A DNA stretch of 64,000 nt. Origin: Cacajao melanocephalus (lineage: Eukaryota > Chordata > Mammalia > Primates > Pitheciidae). Below the pieces are notes generated by a model, which saw nothing but the letters and a program-made list of their open reading frames with translations, was not told where the DNA came from and did no database searches. The stretch is from the NCBI GenBank assembly GCA_963573385.1, contig CAUYLG010026858.1:1-64000 (forward strand), in the 5' to 3' direction. Shown piece by piece: positions 22,781 to 34,517 of this stretch. A program made the position numbers and the translations under genes. Each line of letters begins with the position of its first letter. Within the stretch, counting starts at the first letter, position 1.

Positions 22781-23640
22781 AAACCACACTAAGGTTCATC
22801 CAATTCAAACTGTTTAAAACATTTATAAAGAAAAAATCTTTAAAGCAGCCACAGTAAAAAGATCTGCACAGTTAAGATAAAGCCAAGGATGAAAAGCAGA
22901 TTTTTTTTTTTTTTTTTTTTTTGGCCAGAAGCAATACAAGTAAGAAAACAGTAGAATGATATGTTATGTTTAGGTTGCCAGTATTGGCAACCTAAAATTT
23001 ATATTTTTTGCAAATATCTTTTAGATATTAAGGTGAAATATAGACATTTTAAGATATATACAACTGAAAAAAATCCTCAAAAGCACATCATTGATACAAA
23101 AAGTATTTTTAAAAACTCTCTCTGGCAGAAGAAAAATCATGCCAGCAGGAAACACAGATATACAGAAGGGAATGAAGAGCACTGAAAATGGAAATTGTGT
23201 ATGTTTCAGCTATGACACTGCTAAGCCTTTACCTAAGAGAAAATAAACTATAGATTCATGCAAAGATGTGTACATGAGTGTTCAAGCATCTTCCTTCTGA
23301 TACTGCAAAACTAGAAACATCCCAAAAGTCTATCAACAGGCAAATGGAAAAAGAAACTCTATTATGGAATAGTACTCAGCAGTACAAAGACATGAACTCA
23401 TAATGCATGCGTCAACATAATCAAATCTCAAAATAATTACTCTGAGTAAGAGTAACCAGAAAATAGAGAGTATATACATTAAATTTCATTTTATAAATTC
23501 CATGAAAGGCAAACTGTAGTACAGAAAACAAATTAGTAGTTTTTCCCTGGCCCTACATTATTAATTTCAATATAATAGAAATAATCTTAAAAAGAAATTA
23601 GCTGATAAAACACGTACACACACGTGCAAACAAAGGACAA
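22780..23640 (+). mobile_element. L1M piece lacking most of ORF2 (HAL1-like or internally deleted)
   Basis: 22780-23215 matches the C-terminal half of L1M ORF1: TCTTTAAAGCAGCCACAGTA, TTAAGGTGAAATATAGACAT and GGGAATGAAGAGCACTGAAA. From about 23235 the sequence jumps to the extreme 3' end of ORF2 and the 3' UTR (CTATCAACAGGCAAATGG, AATAGTACTCAGCAGTAC). Most of ORF2 is absent. A T22 run interrupts the ORF1 part at 22901-22922. Confidence 0.7.
22901..22922. repeat. T22 homopolymer
   Basis: Twenty-two consecutive T within otherwise A-rich plus-sense L1M sequence. A T run here is not expected from the element itself. Confidence 0.95.
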
Positions 23641-23644
23641 AGTT

Positions 23645-25600
23645 GTCTACTTTTAAAAAATTGCCTTAAATAAATAGTGCAGAGCTTTGAAGTTCAAAAT
23701 CCAAAGGAAAAGAAAGAACTTATTATAGATGTTTCTTTGATTAAAATGGGCCATTAAACATAACATCCAAAGAAAAGAATATGATTAACACAAATATTTC
23801 ACTGCAACATGTACACAGCAAAATGACTAAATCATGCAGAGATGTAGGCATTGATGTCTTGAATGTGATATTATTAAGATTTTACTTTAATAAAAATCTG
23901 ATCTATTTCAGAGGTAGGAACACTTGTGATTCACTTTTATGGTGGTTATCCAAAGGGATCTTAAAATCTTATTTGTTTCCACGGCACATTGAAAACAGAT
24001 ATATATTGTATGAGAAAATCACGTCTCTACAATTAAAAAGTTATACTTGTAAAAAGAATCAGGCACTCATGTAATGAAGATTTAATTTCTTTAAATAAAT
24101 GGGGGGCTGTTTTCCTCCTCCTTAGAATTTTAACTTTCAGAGAGTAGATAAACATTAATTTCTTTCCATGCGATTTTAAAACATCTGAGTGACGGACTAG
24201 GTCTACGTTTTAGATTCTTGCCTGGTAACGCAATGAAGTAAACAATTATTCATTATTTTGCCATTTTAAAATTATTTTCCATGGGTCATTCTGGGAAGCA
24301 CTATGTCCCAAGTATCACAAATTTATGATTGCTAACTTAATTTACAATATATCACAATCCCCTTAACCTAGCTGCTTGACCATTTTCTGCTTTTTGTCAT
24401 GCACAAGAGTAAATTGCATTTGTAAAACAACTTTTGACTTCCTTCTCACAATCGTTTCCTTTACTTGCTAGAGGTACAAGGGATACAAGTAGGCAAAGGG
24501 GTATAAGTGGAGGTAAGCCCAATCCTGTTTGTAATGGACTCACTAGCCTCTGCAGGGATGAACGACATGCTGCACAAAGGTTATGTAAATTGGCCAACAT
24601 ATTTCCGATCAATTCTGTATCCTGGTAAAGCAACCAAAACACTCAAGTGAGTATTAACTTTCTGGTTTTCCAGAGAAGCATGGGGCTAAAACTTAAACTT
24701 CTTTCAGTGGCACAGCTGGTTTCATCAATAGTATCCCCTCATACACATTTACAAACACGTACACACATACAAAGAAAGATGACAAATACTTATGATATAT
24801 TTTTAAAATGAACAGGAGAGAGGTGGATAAAAAGAAATGTGAGGTCATCCACTGTTTTGCCAAATCCAAACAAATGCTAGTGTTTCTTCTGAATGGGTTT
24901 AATAGGTTACAGTTTTTAGTAAAATGCTGTCACACACAAAATGTTGTCTAGAGAATTCACTAATGAATAATACTATGTGAAACCCTCTAAAGAGTTAAAA
25001 ATTTGCTTTAATTTTTTCAGATGTTATACCTAGTAATCAAACTCTTCTAAAAATGCACTTTAGAGCACTGCATGGTAAGGGGAACCTACGTGGAATCCCT
25101 CATAATGGCAACATGTTAACAAAAGCCTGTTTGCTATACGAAGCCTACAGAGAAATTTGAAATTATTATTTTTGAAATTTTAAAGAAAGGTTTAAGTTCA
25201 TGGGGCTTTAGAAAAAAAAGTCTTTAAATAAGGCATTTTAAAATGCCAACAAGTGTTAGAGTGCTCAAAGTCATACAGAAAATTAACATGGGACTATTAA
25301 CATGGGACTTAAAACATCTGAAAATGTGGCAATGGAAATGTATATACCTATGGTTTTTTATAGTGAATTCTATATTCAAAATCTATGGCCTGTTCAGTTT
25401 TAAATTTTAAAATAGCTATTTTAATAGAATGATGACTAAGTTTGTTACTAAGATATTCATTAAGTGCAATGAAGTAAATTAGTAATTATTTGTAATCATA
25501 TTACAATATAAATTATATTAGCAATTATTAAGTTATTAGTAATCACATTATATGGATTTTTTTTAAGTATTAATGATTTCTAAGAGCCTAAATAGCTTAA
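23645..25600. other. Unassigned AT-rich sequence
   Basis: No gene seen. Contains a perfect 14-bp tandem duplication at 25282-25309. A 97-codon plus frame at 23781-24074 and an 81-codon minus frame at 24397-24642 have no recognised domain. Confidence 0.5.
25282..25309 (+). repeat. Perfect 14-bp tandem duplication
   Basis: ATTAACATGGGACT is present twice back to back. Confidence 0.95.
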
Positions 25601-26342
25601 GTAATCTTGAGAAAGAAGAATAAAGCTGGAGACATCACATGTCCTGTTTTCAAATTATATTACAAAGTTATATTAATCAAAACAGTATGATAGTGGCATG
25701 AAAGCAGACACATAGACAATGGAATGGAATAGAAATCCCAGAAATAAACCCACAACATATATGGTCAACTCATCTTCAATGATAATGCCAAAAATACATG
25801 ATGGGGAAAGAATAGTATTTTCAAAAAATGGTGTCAAGAAAACTGGGTATCTACATGCAAAAAAAGGAAAAATGAAAGTGGATTCTTAGCCCACACCAAA
25901 CACAAAAACAAGATAAAATGAGTTAAAGACTTAAACATAAGACCTCAAACTGTAAAACTCCTAAAAGAAAACACAGAGGAAGAGCTCCATGACATTGCTC
26001 TTGGCAATTATATTTCGAATATGACACCAAAAGCAGAGGCAACAAAAGCAACAATATACAAGTGGGACTACATCAAGCTAAAATGTATCTTCAGAACAAA
26101 AGAAAACTAAAAATAAAAAGGCAACTAGTAGAATGAGAAAAATATTTATAAATGATATATTAATGATAGATTAGTATACACAACATATAAGGAACACACA
26201 CAACTTAATAGCAAAAAAAATAACTTATTTAAAAATGGGCAAAGAATCTGAATACATGTATTTCTGAAGAAGATGCATGGCCAATAGGCATACGAAAGAG
26301 TGCTCAGCATCACTAATCATCAGGAAAATGTAAGTTACAACC

Positions 26343-26407
26343 ACAATGAGATATCAACTCACAGTGTTAAAATGTCATTCTAACACTGTGAGTTGATATC
26401 TCATTGT
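26343..26407. repeat. Perfect inverted repeat, 27-bp arms, 11-base loop
   Basis: The arm at 26343-26369 and the arm at 26381-26407 are exact reverse complements (left arm begins ACAATGAGATATC, right arm ends GATATCTCATTGT). The loop is AAATGTCATTC. The left arm and loop follow the L1 order, and the right arm is an extra inverted copy of the left. Confidence 0.97.
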
Positions 26408-26676
26408 CAAAAGATAACAAGTGCTGGCAAAGATATAGAGGAACAGGAATCCTTATACACTGTTACAGATAACACTGCAGAGCTTCCTCAAAAATTAAAA
26501 ATATGACTATCTTATTGTCTAGCAATCTCACTACTGTATACATATTCAAAGGGAATGAAATCAATATCTTAGAGAAATATTTGTAACCCCATGTTCATCA
26601 CCGCATTATTCATAACAGCCAGGATAAAGAAACAGCCTGAGTATTAATCAACAGATGAACGGATAAAGAAAATGTG

Positions 26677-26853
26677 AGATAGATAGGTAGACAGGTAGGT
26701 AGGTAGGTAGGTAGGTAGGTAGGCAGGCAGGCAGGCAGGCAGACAGACAGACAGACAGACAGATAGATAGACAGATAGATAGATAGATAGATAGATATAC
26801 ATACCCACAATAGAATATTATTCAGCCTTAAAAAAGAAAGGAATCCTGTCATT

Positions 26854-26903
<50 letters not shown>

Positions 26904-26960
26904 TACATACCCACAACAGAATATTATTCAGCCTTAAAAAAGAAAGGAATCCTGTCATTT
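26677..26960. repeat. Mosaic tetranucleotide array with a 106-bp duplicated unit
   Basis: The array steps through GGTA, GGCA, GACA and GATA motifs from about 26677 to 26796, then 58 bp of L1 sequence (to 26854), then a second pure GATA run (about 26855-26904) and a second copy of the same L1 segment ending at 26960. The two L1 copies differ at one base (ACAATAG / ACAACAG). A tandem duplication of array plus flank is the simplest origin. Leu/Ser/Tyr-rich open frames here are artefacts. Confidence 0.93.
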
Positions 26961-27414
26961 GTAATACTGATGAACCTGGAGACACTATGCTAAGTGAAAA
27001 ACCCAAATACACACAGAAAAATCCTACATGATCTCACTTATATGTGGAATCTAAAAAAACAAACTCGTAGGAGACAGTATAATAGTCATTGCTAGAGGCT
27101 GGGAGTACTTGGGGATACAAGAGTTGTTGGTAAAAGGGTACAAAGTTTCAGGTATAAGGGAATAAGTTCTGGAGATTTAATATACAGCAGGCTTACTATA
27201 ATTAATTACAATGTATTATACACTTGAAAATTGCTAAGAGTAGATCTTAACTCTTCTCATGTAAAGAAAGTAACTATGTGAGGTGAGGCATATGTTAATT
27301 AGCTTGATTCTGGTAATTATTTCACAATGTCTATGTGTATCAAAACATCACATTGCATACTTTAAACATATACAATTATTACTCGTCAATAATAATGATA
27401 TTTTCAGATGAAAT

Positions 27415-28145
27415 GAACTGTCTCACATATCAATATTTATATCAGACTTTTTTGCATATGTACTGCAAGGGTAAATGAATTACTCTAATTTATTATATTA
27501 AGTCTTTTATCGGTGAATTTTGCATAACAATGTTTCAAAAAGTAGAGAAAGTTATCAAAATAGAACTAAATCAATCTACTGATGTTTCTATTAACTTGGA
27601 ACTGTTATATTCCTTTTGTTTCACATTCTCTTTCTTAGACAAATCCCAGTGTAAAATGTACCAAGCTGTTAAATCAATAGCCTGAAAGAGCACATCTCCA
27701 GATAAAACAAGTAGAAATTATGATGAAAGTAAATAAATCTAATATGTCCTTGTTACAAAAGTTATCTCTGAGACCAGTAAGGCATACATGAATAACGAAT
27801 TGCTTTTGTGTATTTAAACAAAAATGTTTAATAATTCAAGAAGCTCATAAATTTATTTTATTCCTAACAGACAGTAAAGAATGGGCAAAGTTAATTTCTG
27901 TATTTTCACCACTTTGGGAAATTTTGCAGGAATAAAGTCCAATTATTTGACTGTGCACACACTTTGTTCAAATAGTTACATACTATTGGGCTACAAGAAT
28001 AAAACAGGGAGCCAAACAAAAATACCTCCTCTCCAGATGAGAGGAAAATAGTACAGGTTTCTCAAGGCCAAATAGTAAGAAAGATGTTTGCTTCAAATAT
28101 GTATTGCCAAAGATATGTTACTTTAAAATCAAGATATTTCTATCA
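27415..28145. other. Unassigned AT-rich sequence
   Basis: No recognised repeat or gene. Confidence 0.5.
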
Positions 28146-28149
28146 TAAT

Positions 28150-28480
28150 GATGTTAGTATGTGGGTAGGCAATAGGTACTCTATTAAAATGTTGATGAGA
28201 GTACAAATTGTCACTACATTTCTGGTGGAAAACAGGTATTTGATAATACATAAATCTGTAAAATACGCATATGTGTTCATCCATCAATTCTACTGTATGT
28301 CCATTTATCTTAGGAAAATAATAATGATTACGTATAAAACATTACCTACAAGAATATAAAGTTTAAGCATCCTAAATGGTAAATGTAGAACTGGTTAAAT
28401 AATGTGGTATGTTCAAGTAGTAAAATACTGTATGATTTATAACATATATCTAGCAATATGAAAATATGTTAAGAACATAT
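28150..28480 (+). mobile_element. Very diverged L1M 3'-end fragment
   Basis: Weak but ordered similarity to the L1 3' region: a TCATCCATCAATTCTACTGT block, GGTTAAATAATGTGGTATG, and AAATACTGTATGATTTATAA in sense orientation. Confidence 0.45.
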
Positions 28481-28484
28481 TGTT

Positions 28485-29460
28485 AACATATGAAAACAAA
28501 GTAATTACAGAAGGTATACACTGAATTATTTCCTGGCCAAAAATCAACTGCCTTTTGCAGTTAGATATCACTCTTCAGGATTCATTCCCTGAATGGTGTT
28601 GAATGATCATAGAACCCACCCCTCAACCCAACCACAACTGATTAATGCAGGCGGCCATGAGCACCTCACCCTGTCTGAACCAATATACATCTTTTTAAAA
28701 AATATCATCTCAGAGAGAAAAATTTGTTCCATAATTATGTCAGCAACTTGTAAAATTGTGAGACATCAAGAATAGTATCTGCTAGGTGATCTGGAAAATA
28801 GAGAAAAATGTTCTCTCGGGAAGGAGATCAACAAAGCTAATTCTCCGAGAGGAGTAAAGATCAGAGGTCAGAGGTCGAATAAAAGAACTTGGAACACTTC
28901 AGTCTGTGAATCTAGCCCATGTCTGAACCCTGGCTGGAGTCTTGAGCTTAACTCAATACAAACCTTCTATATAGCTTATTATTCATTTCAGCTTATGTTA
29001 ACTCCATTGAGTTTCTATTGCATGTCAATAAACATTCTCTGCAAAAGTTCTTGGCAGGTGTTTATGCAAATGGCAACAGAAGTTATTAATATGTAGCAGA
29101 AGAATAGACATTTTTCTTGTTATGATTTTCTGTATTTCCAAATTTTGTAAAACAATCATTTATTGCATTTGAACATGGAAATTTTTAATGAAGTTTAAAA
29201 TTAAAATATTTAAATATTTGGATGTTTTTGAGGGAATATGAATTTACAGAATGGAAAACACTCATTCATCAGAAATTTTAGGTTACATTCAAACTATTAA
29301 TATATACTCTTGTATGTGCGCCATGATACACATACACATATACAGTCATATACAAATCAATTTAATTTCAGCATTTTCTATAATAGCACGATATTGCAAA
29401 ATATTCTGTCTCCATCAATATAGCAGTAGTCATAAAAATATATTACAGTATAAAGATGTA
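28485..29460. other. Unassigned sequence
   Basis: The part at 28590-28940 is less AT-rich and could be an ancient repeat that I cannot name. No supported coding region. Confidence 0.4.
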
Positions 29461-29464
29461 TACT

Positions 29465-29466
<2 letters not shown>

Positions 29467-29521
<55 letters not shown>
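29467..29521. repeat. (TG)n(TA)n compound microsatellite
   Basis: About 15 TG units run directly into about 12 TA units. Cys/Val and Ile/Tyr-rich frames on both strands here are artefacts. Confidence 0.97.
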
Positions 29522-29522
<1 letters not shown>

Positions 29523-29524
29523 CT

Positions 29525-31635
29525 GACATCTATTACAGTGACACTGACACTGCATGATTTATACAGACAACATTTGAATTCCATTATAGATCTAGAGAAA
29601 ATAAACAAATTCATCGTTCCAAATAAAGAGGACATAATCATCTCTTTCATTGGGTTACTAAGGTATCTGCATTGTACGTGGATAAAAAAATTGTTTTAAC
29701 CACATATATTTGTAGTCTCAAAATAGTTTTGAAAAAAACTTAGCTACAATTTCCAGCATTTTCAAGAAACCAGCTTAATCCTACAAAATGCTATTTCAAT
29801 TCCACTTCTGTGTCTCTGCCAATGGATTATGTGATTACGTATGAAGCTGCACAATGAAGCTTTCAGCTGCTACATGTTTGTAACTCCATTTTCAAGATTA
29901 AAAGGCTATAGAAGTTAAATATATTTGTTTATGTGCCAAAAATGGTAGGGAACTTATAAACATAGGGAATACAGATACATCAAGAACAGAAAGCGTTGTT
30001 TTTATAATTTCTGTATTAAATTGTGTTCTCATTTATACAGAATAATCACATTATTAAAGCTGTTGTATTCAAGAGATAAGAATTTCTTAATGAAACCTAG
30101 GAAATCACAGCAAATTCTAGGACTAAAATAAAATAATTCTTTTTCTAAAAATTTTCATGAGATTAAGAATTACATTGAAAAACCAAGATGCCCATTAATC
30201 TCTGATTGAAAATGTCTTTAATGCGATTTTTCTTTATTTGAAGTCATTAACTTTGAGAAGTACATATTACCTACTGTTCTTGACATGAATTCAATCTACC
30301 TTGTTTCCTATAAATGCTTTCCTAGGTACAATATGACACTAAGCCATAAAATGAAAAAAGCTTTCATGTAAAAATCAGTATAAATCTATTTACTACTTTA
30401 TAAACACTCTTCCATCAGCCATGGCGAAGAGAGATAAAGTTTTTTATGTTAATGAACTCTCTGTTCTATCTTCTGACTTCTGAGTGTTATAAAACTATGC
30501 ATTGCTCCTATGAGACAAAGCAATGAAAGTATCCAATAATATTGTGTGCCAGAAAATTATTGCAATCAGAAAACAAATGCATGCCACTAATCAAAACATT
30601 TCTCTTAGTATCTGAATATTTGAAATATTTAAAAAGAATTCTGGGAAACATAACAAACTTTTATTGCAAGTTCTTTTTGAATTTTCACTATTTTGAGTAA
30701 TGAGAAAATACTTGGTGAACACTTTCATTTATCTTTATCTTTGTTGCATATTTCATGGAGGAGGTAGTTAAAAATTCAAATATTCATCTAAAATATTAGA
30801 AATTGATTTTCCAAATGAGATTATGTTTTCTCTGACATTTTTTCTGAATCATAAGAGGCACATTTTTACAACCTTTTCTACAAGTTTATTGGAATGCGTG
30901 ATTTTTTCCTTCTTGGAAAACTGTTCATCATTATCCTTCCTGGACCATTTCACTTCACATTTCTTGATTCCTACTTTAAATTTTCTAGGATATTGGATTA
31001 ATTTAGTAGAAATATGATATGGATTTTACTGAAATAATACTCTTAACAACAATCGCTAAATACACTTTGCATAGTAGTACCCATACCTTTTCTTTATTTT
31101 GTTATTAAGGATCACTAAACCCCATTTTGTTATAACATTAAAAAAATCTTAAATCATGGATGCATAGTTTTTTTAAAAATTCACATATCTCATTACAGTT
31201 TCCTAATATAATCTTAATTGATAACATCATATTTCAAAATGCAAAGTACATTTTGTTGCTTTAAAGGTGAACTCAATAATTACAAACTTAATTGAAAATA
31301 ACTATTAAATATGACATTCTAAATAATGGTAAATGTATATATTTTAAAGTGTATGCTGTATACATATATTTGTTACAGAGAAATAAAAATGCATGATTAA
31401 TATAAAGATTTGAATTATAAATATATGATATATGAACAAATTCTGTGGTGAACATTGTTAGGAAATATGAGTCCTGAAACAAAAATAAATGATTACTAAA
31501 GAAATTATAATTTAACTATATTTTAAATAAATTCCGTGAAAGTAACCTTGCTATGATTCATAAATTCCATATATTTTCAAATATTCTACATCCAGCTTAA
31601 AGTTACACTTCATTCTAGCTTTTATCTATTTGCAG
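29525..31635. other. Unassigned AT-rich sequence
   Basis: No named repeat and no supported gene over about 2.1 kb. One of the longer repeat-free stretches of the window. Confidence 0.5.
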
Positions 31636-31636
31636 A

Positions 31637-32203
31637 GATTGAATATAAACTCCCTGTAGGTTCTGACAGATGTATAGATTGCAAAAGTTTTCTCTCATTC
31701 TGTTGTCTGTTCACTCTGATGATAGTTTCTTCTGCTGTGCAGAAGCTCTTTAGTTTAATCAGATCCAACTTGTCAATTTTTGATTTTGCTGCTATTACTT
31801 TAGGCGTCTTCATCTCAAAATCTTTGCTTGTGCCTATGTCCTGAATGGTATTGCACAGATTTTCTTCTATGGTTTTTAGTTTGGGTTTTACCTTTAAGTC
31901 TTCAATCCATTTTGAATTAATTTTTGTATAAGGTATAAGGAAGAGGCCTAGTTTCAATATTCTGCATATGGATAGCCAGTTCTCCCAGTACCACTGATTA
32001 AATAGGGAATCCTTTCTCCATTGCTTGTTTTTGTCAGGTTTGTCAAAGATCAAACGGTTGTAGGTAGGTATACGGTCTCATTTCTGATTTCTCTGTTCCA
32101 TTTGTCTATGTGTCCTGTTTTTGCACCAGTACCAAATTCTTTTGGTTACTGTAGCTTTGTAGTATAGTTTGAAGTCAGGTAGTGTGATGTCTCTACCTAC
32201 GAC
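31637..32203 (-). pseudogene. L1 ORF2 fragment in the inverted segment
   Basis: The minus strand has a 143-codon frame at 31622-32053 and a 91-codon frame at 32078-32353. The first holds post-reverse-transcriptase L1 ORF2 sequence including [10 protein letters not shown]. The second crosses the inversion junction, so only its upstream half is L1 ORF2. This is a short non-functional remnant without the catalytic FADD loop or endonuclease. Confidence 0.85.
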
Positions 32204-32878
32204 CCCATTAAAAAGTGAGCAAAGACATGAACAGCCATTTCTCAAAAGAAAACATTTATGCAGCCAACAAACATATAAAAAAAGCTCAACATCATTGATC
32301 ATTAAAGAAATGCAAATCAAAACCACAATGAGATACCATCTCACACTAGTCAAAATGGTGACTATTATAAAGTCAAGAAGAAATCAATGCTGGTGAGGTT
32401 GACAGGAATGCTTTTACACTTTTGGTAGGATTGTAAATTAGTTCAATCATTGTGGAAGACTGCGGCAATTCTTCAAAGACCTAGAGGTATAAATACCATT
32501 TGACCCAGCAACCCCATTACTGGGAATGTACCTAAAGGAACATAAATCATTCTATTATAAAGATACATGCATGTTTATGTTCATTGCAGCACTATTCACA
32601 AAACCAAATACAACATGTTCTCACTTATAAGTGGGAGCTAAACAATGAGAACACATGGACACAGAGGGGGAACAACAAACACTGAGGCTTCTCAGAAGGT
32701 GGGATGAGAGGAGTGAGAGCATTAGAAAAAAATAGCTAATGGATGCTGGGCTTAATACCTAGTTGATGGGTTGATCTGTGCAGCAAACCACCATGGTACA
32801 TGTTTGCCTATGTAACAAACCTGCACAACCTGCACATGTACCCTGGAAATTAAAAGTTGAATAAATAAAAAGAAAAAG
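31637..32878 (+). mobile_element. 5'-inverted (twin-primed) L1P-like element
   Basis: The 3' block (about 32204-32878) is L1 in plus sense: CCCATTAAAAAGTGAGCAAA, the ORF2 C-terminus, the 3' UTR ending TGCACATGTACCCTGGAAAT, and an A-rich tail. The 5' block (about 31637-32203) is L1 ORF2 in the opposite orientation, ending at GTCAGGTAGTGTGATG. The two blocks meet abruptly at about 32203/32204. This is the structure produced when both target-site ends prime reverse transcription of one L1 RNA. I found no secure target duplication. Confidence 0.9.
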
Positions 32879-33051
32879 AAACTACATTTTTAAGTATCCT
32901 TGAATTTATTAGTAATTTTCTGACAATTAGATATACTCCTCTGGGGTTTGGAATTGAGTCTCAGGACAGGTTCCTGCAACTCCTGGGTGCTGTGTCTGAT
33001 AAGTAAATAATACTTGTGAAACTTAAAGCCATCCTGTAACACATGCATTTC

Positions 33052-33127
33052 AGTTTCTATTCTCTACCTTCACAGGTGGGAGAGGCAGTAGTTTCTATTC
33101 TCTACCTTCACAGGTGGGAGAGGCAGT
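33052..33127 (+). repeat. Perfect 38-bp tandem duplication
   Basis: Units at 33052-33089 and 33090-33127 are identical (begin AGTTTCTATTCTCT, end GGGAGAGGCAGT). Confidence 0.97.
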
Positions 33128-33129
33128 TG

Positions 33130-34055
33130 TATCAGGGATGATTGCATCTTCTTGCTTACCTCTCTGGAAGCCTCAGTTAAACAATTCTGTGTTATTTTGC
33201 AACATTCTTAGAAGAATCAGATGGATCTTCCTTTTTCAGGACTCCTGCTAATTTTATAGACACCAAACTGCCATTTATAATTTCATTCCTACCTAAGATA
33301 GCAGGAGTCTGTTTTGCTTCTGACACTAATCTCAGAATAATACATTTTATACTAGAATTAAGATGGAATAACTGCTTGTGATAGAACTTGATTAACTAAA
33401 GGAAGAAAATAGCAAGTTACAAGTTGCTCAAGGCAAACTCTGAGGAACAGATTTACATATATATATTTATAATCTATATATATATATATACTACCAGATA
33501 CTACATCTTTTGAAAATTTTACTGGAAAAGGAAAACAAAAATAGACAATAAGGTCTGGCATGGCAGATACTGAATTATACTGTAAGTTGAATGTACAACC
33601 TTTTCATAAATTAAATGTAAAATGAATTGTACAAGTAAAATTTTTAGTATTTATTAAGTAGGACTGAAACTTAGATAATTATAGTGAAGACATCTAGGTG
33701 AATAGTGTTTATACACTTTGAACACAAAAGCATCTCCTCTCTCCCTGTATTTTAAGAGTAATCCTATCATGTATAAAGGCCTAATAATTATTTTCCTTGA
33801 AAATAATACACATTATATTCTGGCCTATTTTTAACAGACATTTCTGTATCCAGATGGAAATAAGAATCAGGACAATTTCAAAATTCCCTAGGGCATCAGG
33901 GATCTGAACTGAGAAAAGATTATCTAGATTTTATGAATTAGTTCTATCAGAAATCTGAAAAATAAATTATAGTATTGATATATAAGAGGAAAAATAATGA
34001 AACTGTAGATTGAACAAAGATGGATAGTGATATGGATATAGTTTTAAAATATTCT
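33130..34055. other. Unassigned AT-rich sequence with a TA tract
   Basis: An AT dinucleotide-rich tract lies at about 33455-33492. No gene or named repeat recognised. Confidence 0.5.
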
Positions 34056-34517
34056 ACTTAGTTCTATTTATTATTGAAAGTGTAGTGTTTAAGTCTCCAA
34101 CTATCCTCCTGTATTTGGAAGCTCTGTTATTAAGTGCTATATGTTTATAATTGGTATATTTTTCTAATGGATTAACATTTTTATTGTTTTAAAATGTCTT
34201 CCTTTATATGTAGTCAAATTTTCTGTTTTAAATTATACTTTTTTTCTATTAGTGTATGCATTCCAGTTTTCTTATGGTTGCTATTTGCAAAATATATCAT
34301 TTTTCACCCTTTGCTCTCCATCTATTTGTATCTTTGAATGTAAAGATTTAAATGTGTCTCCTGCAAACAGCATATAGAAGAATCTTGTTTTTTAAACCTT
34401 TGTAAAAATGCCTGCTTTCAATTGGACTTTTAATACATTTTCATTTAATGTTATAATTGATGTAATTGGGCTTGTATCTGCTACTACTGTACTTTTTGTT
34501 CTATGTATGTGCCATGT

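Larger units (their letters stand above)
25605..27410 (+). mobile_element. L1 3' part (L1MA/L1MB-like), plus strand
   Basis: Sense ORF2 C-terminal sequence and 3' UTR. Landmarks are GACAATGGAATGGAATAG (about 25720), AAAATGGGCAAAGAATCTGA (about 26233), CAACAGATGAACGGATAAAG (about 26650), TGATCTCACTTATATGTGG (about 27030) and a 3' UTR ending near TGTTAATTAGCTTGATTCTG to 27410. The frame is broken by many stops. It carries the perfect hairpin at 26343-26407 and the GATA-type array at 26677-26904. Confidence 0.88.

Noticed and set aside
23340..23640. Possible processed pseudogene because of A-rich text
   Set aside because: The words match the L1 3' region in order, so L1M explains it.
26610..27012. 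Membrane-protein-like frames with Leu/Ser/Tyr periodicity
   Set aside because: They come from the GATA/GGCA tetranucleotide array, where a 4-bp unit translates to a 4-residue repeat.
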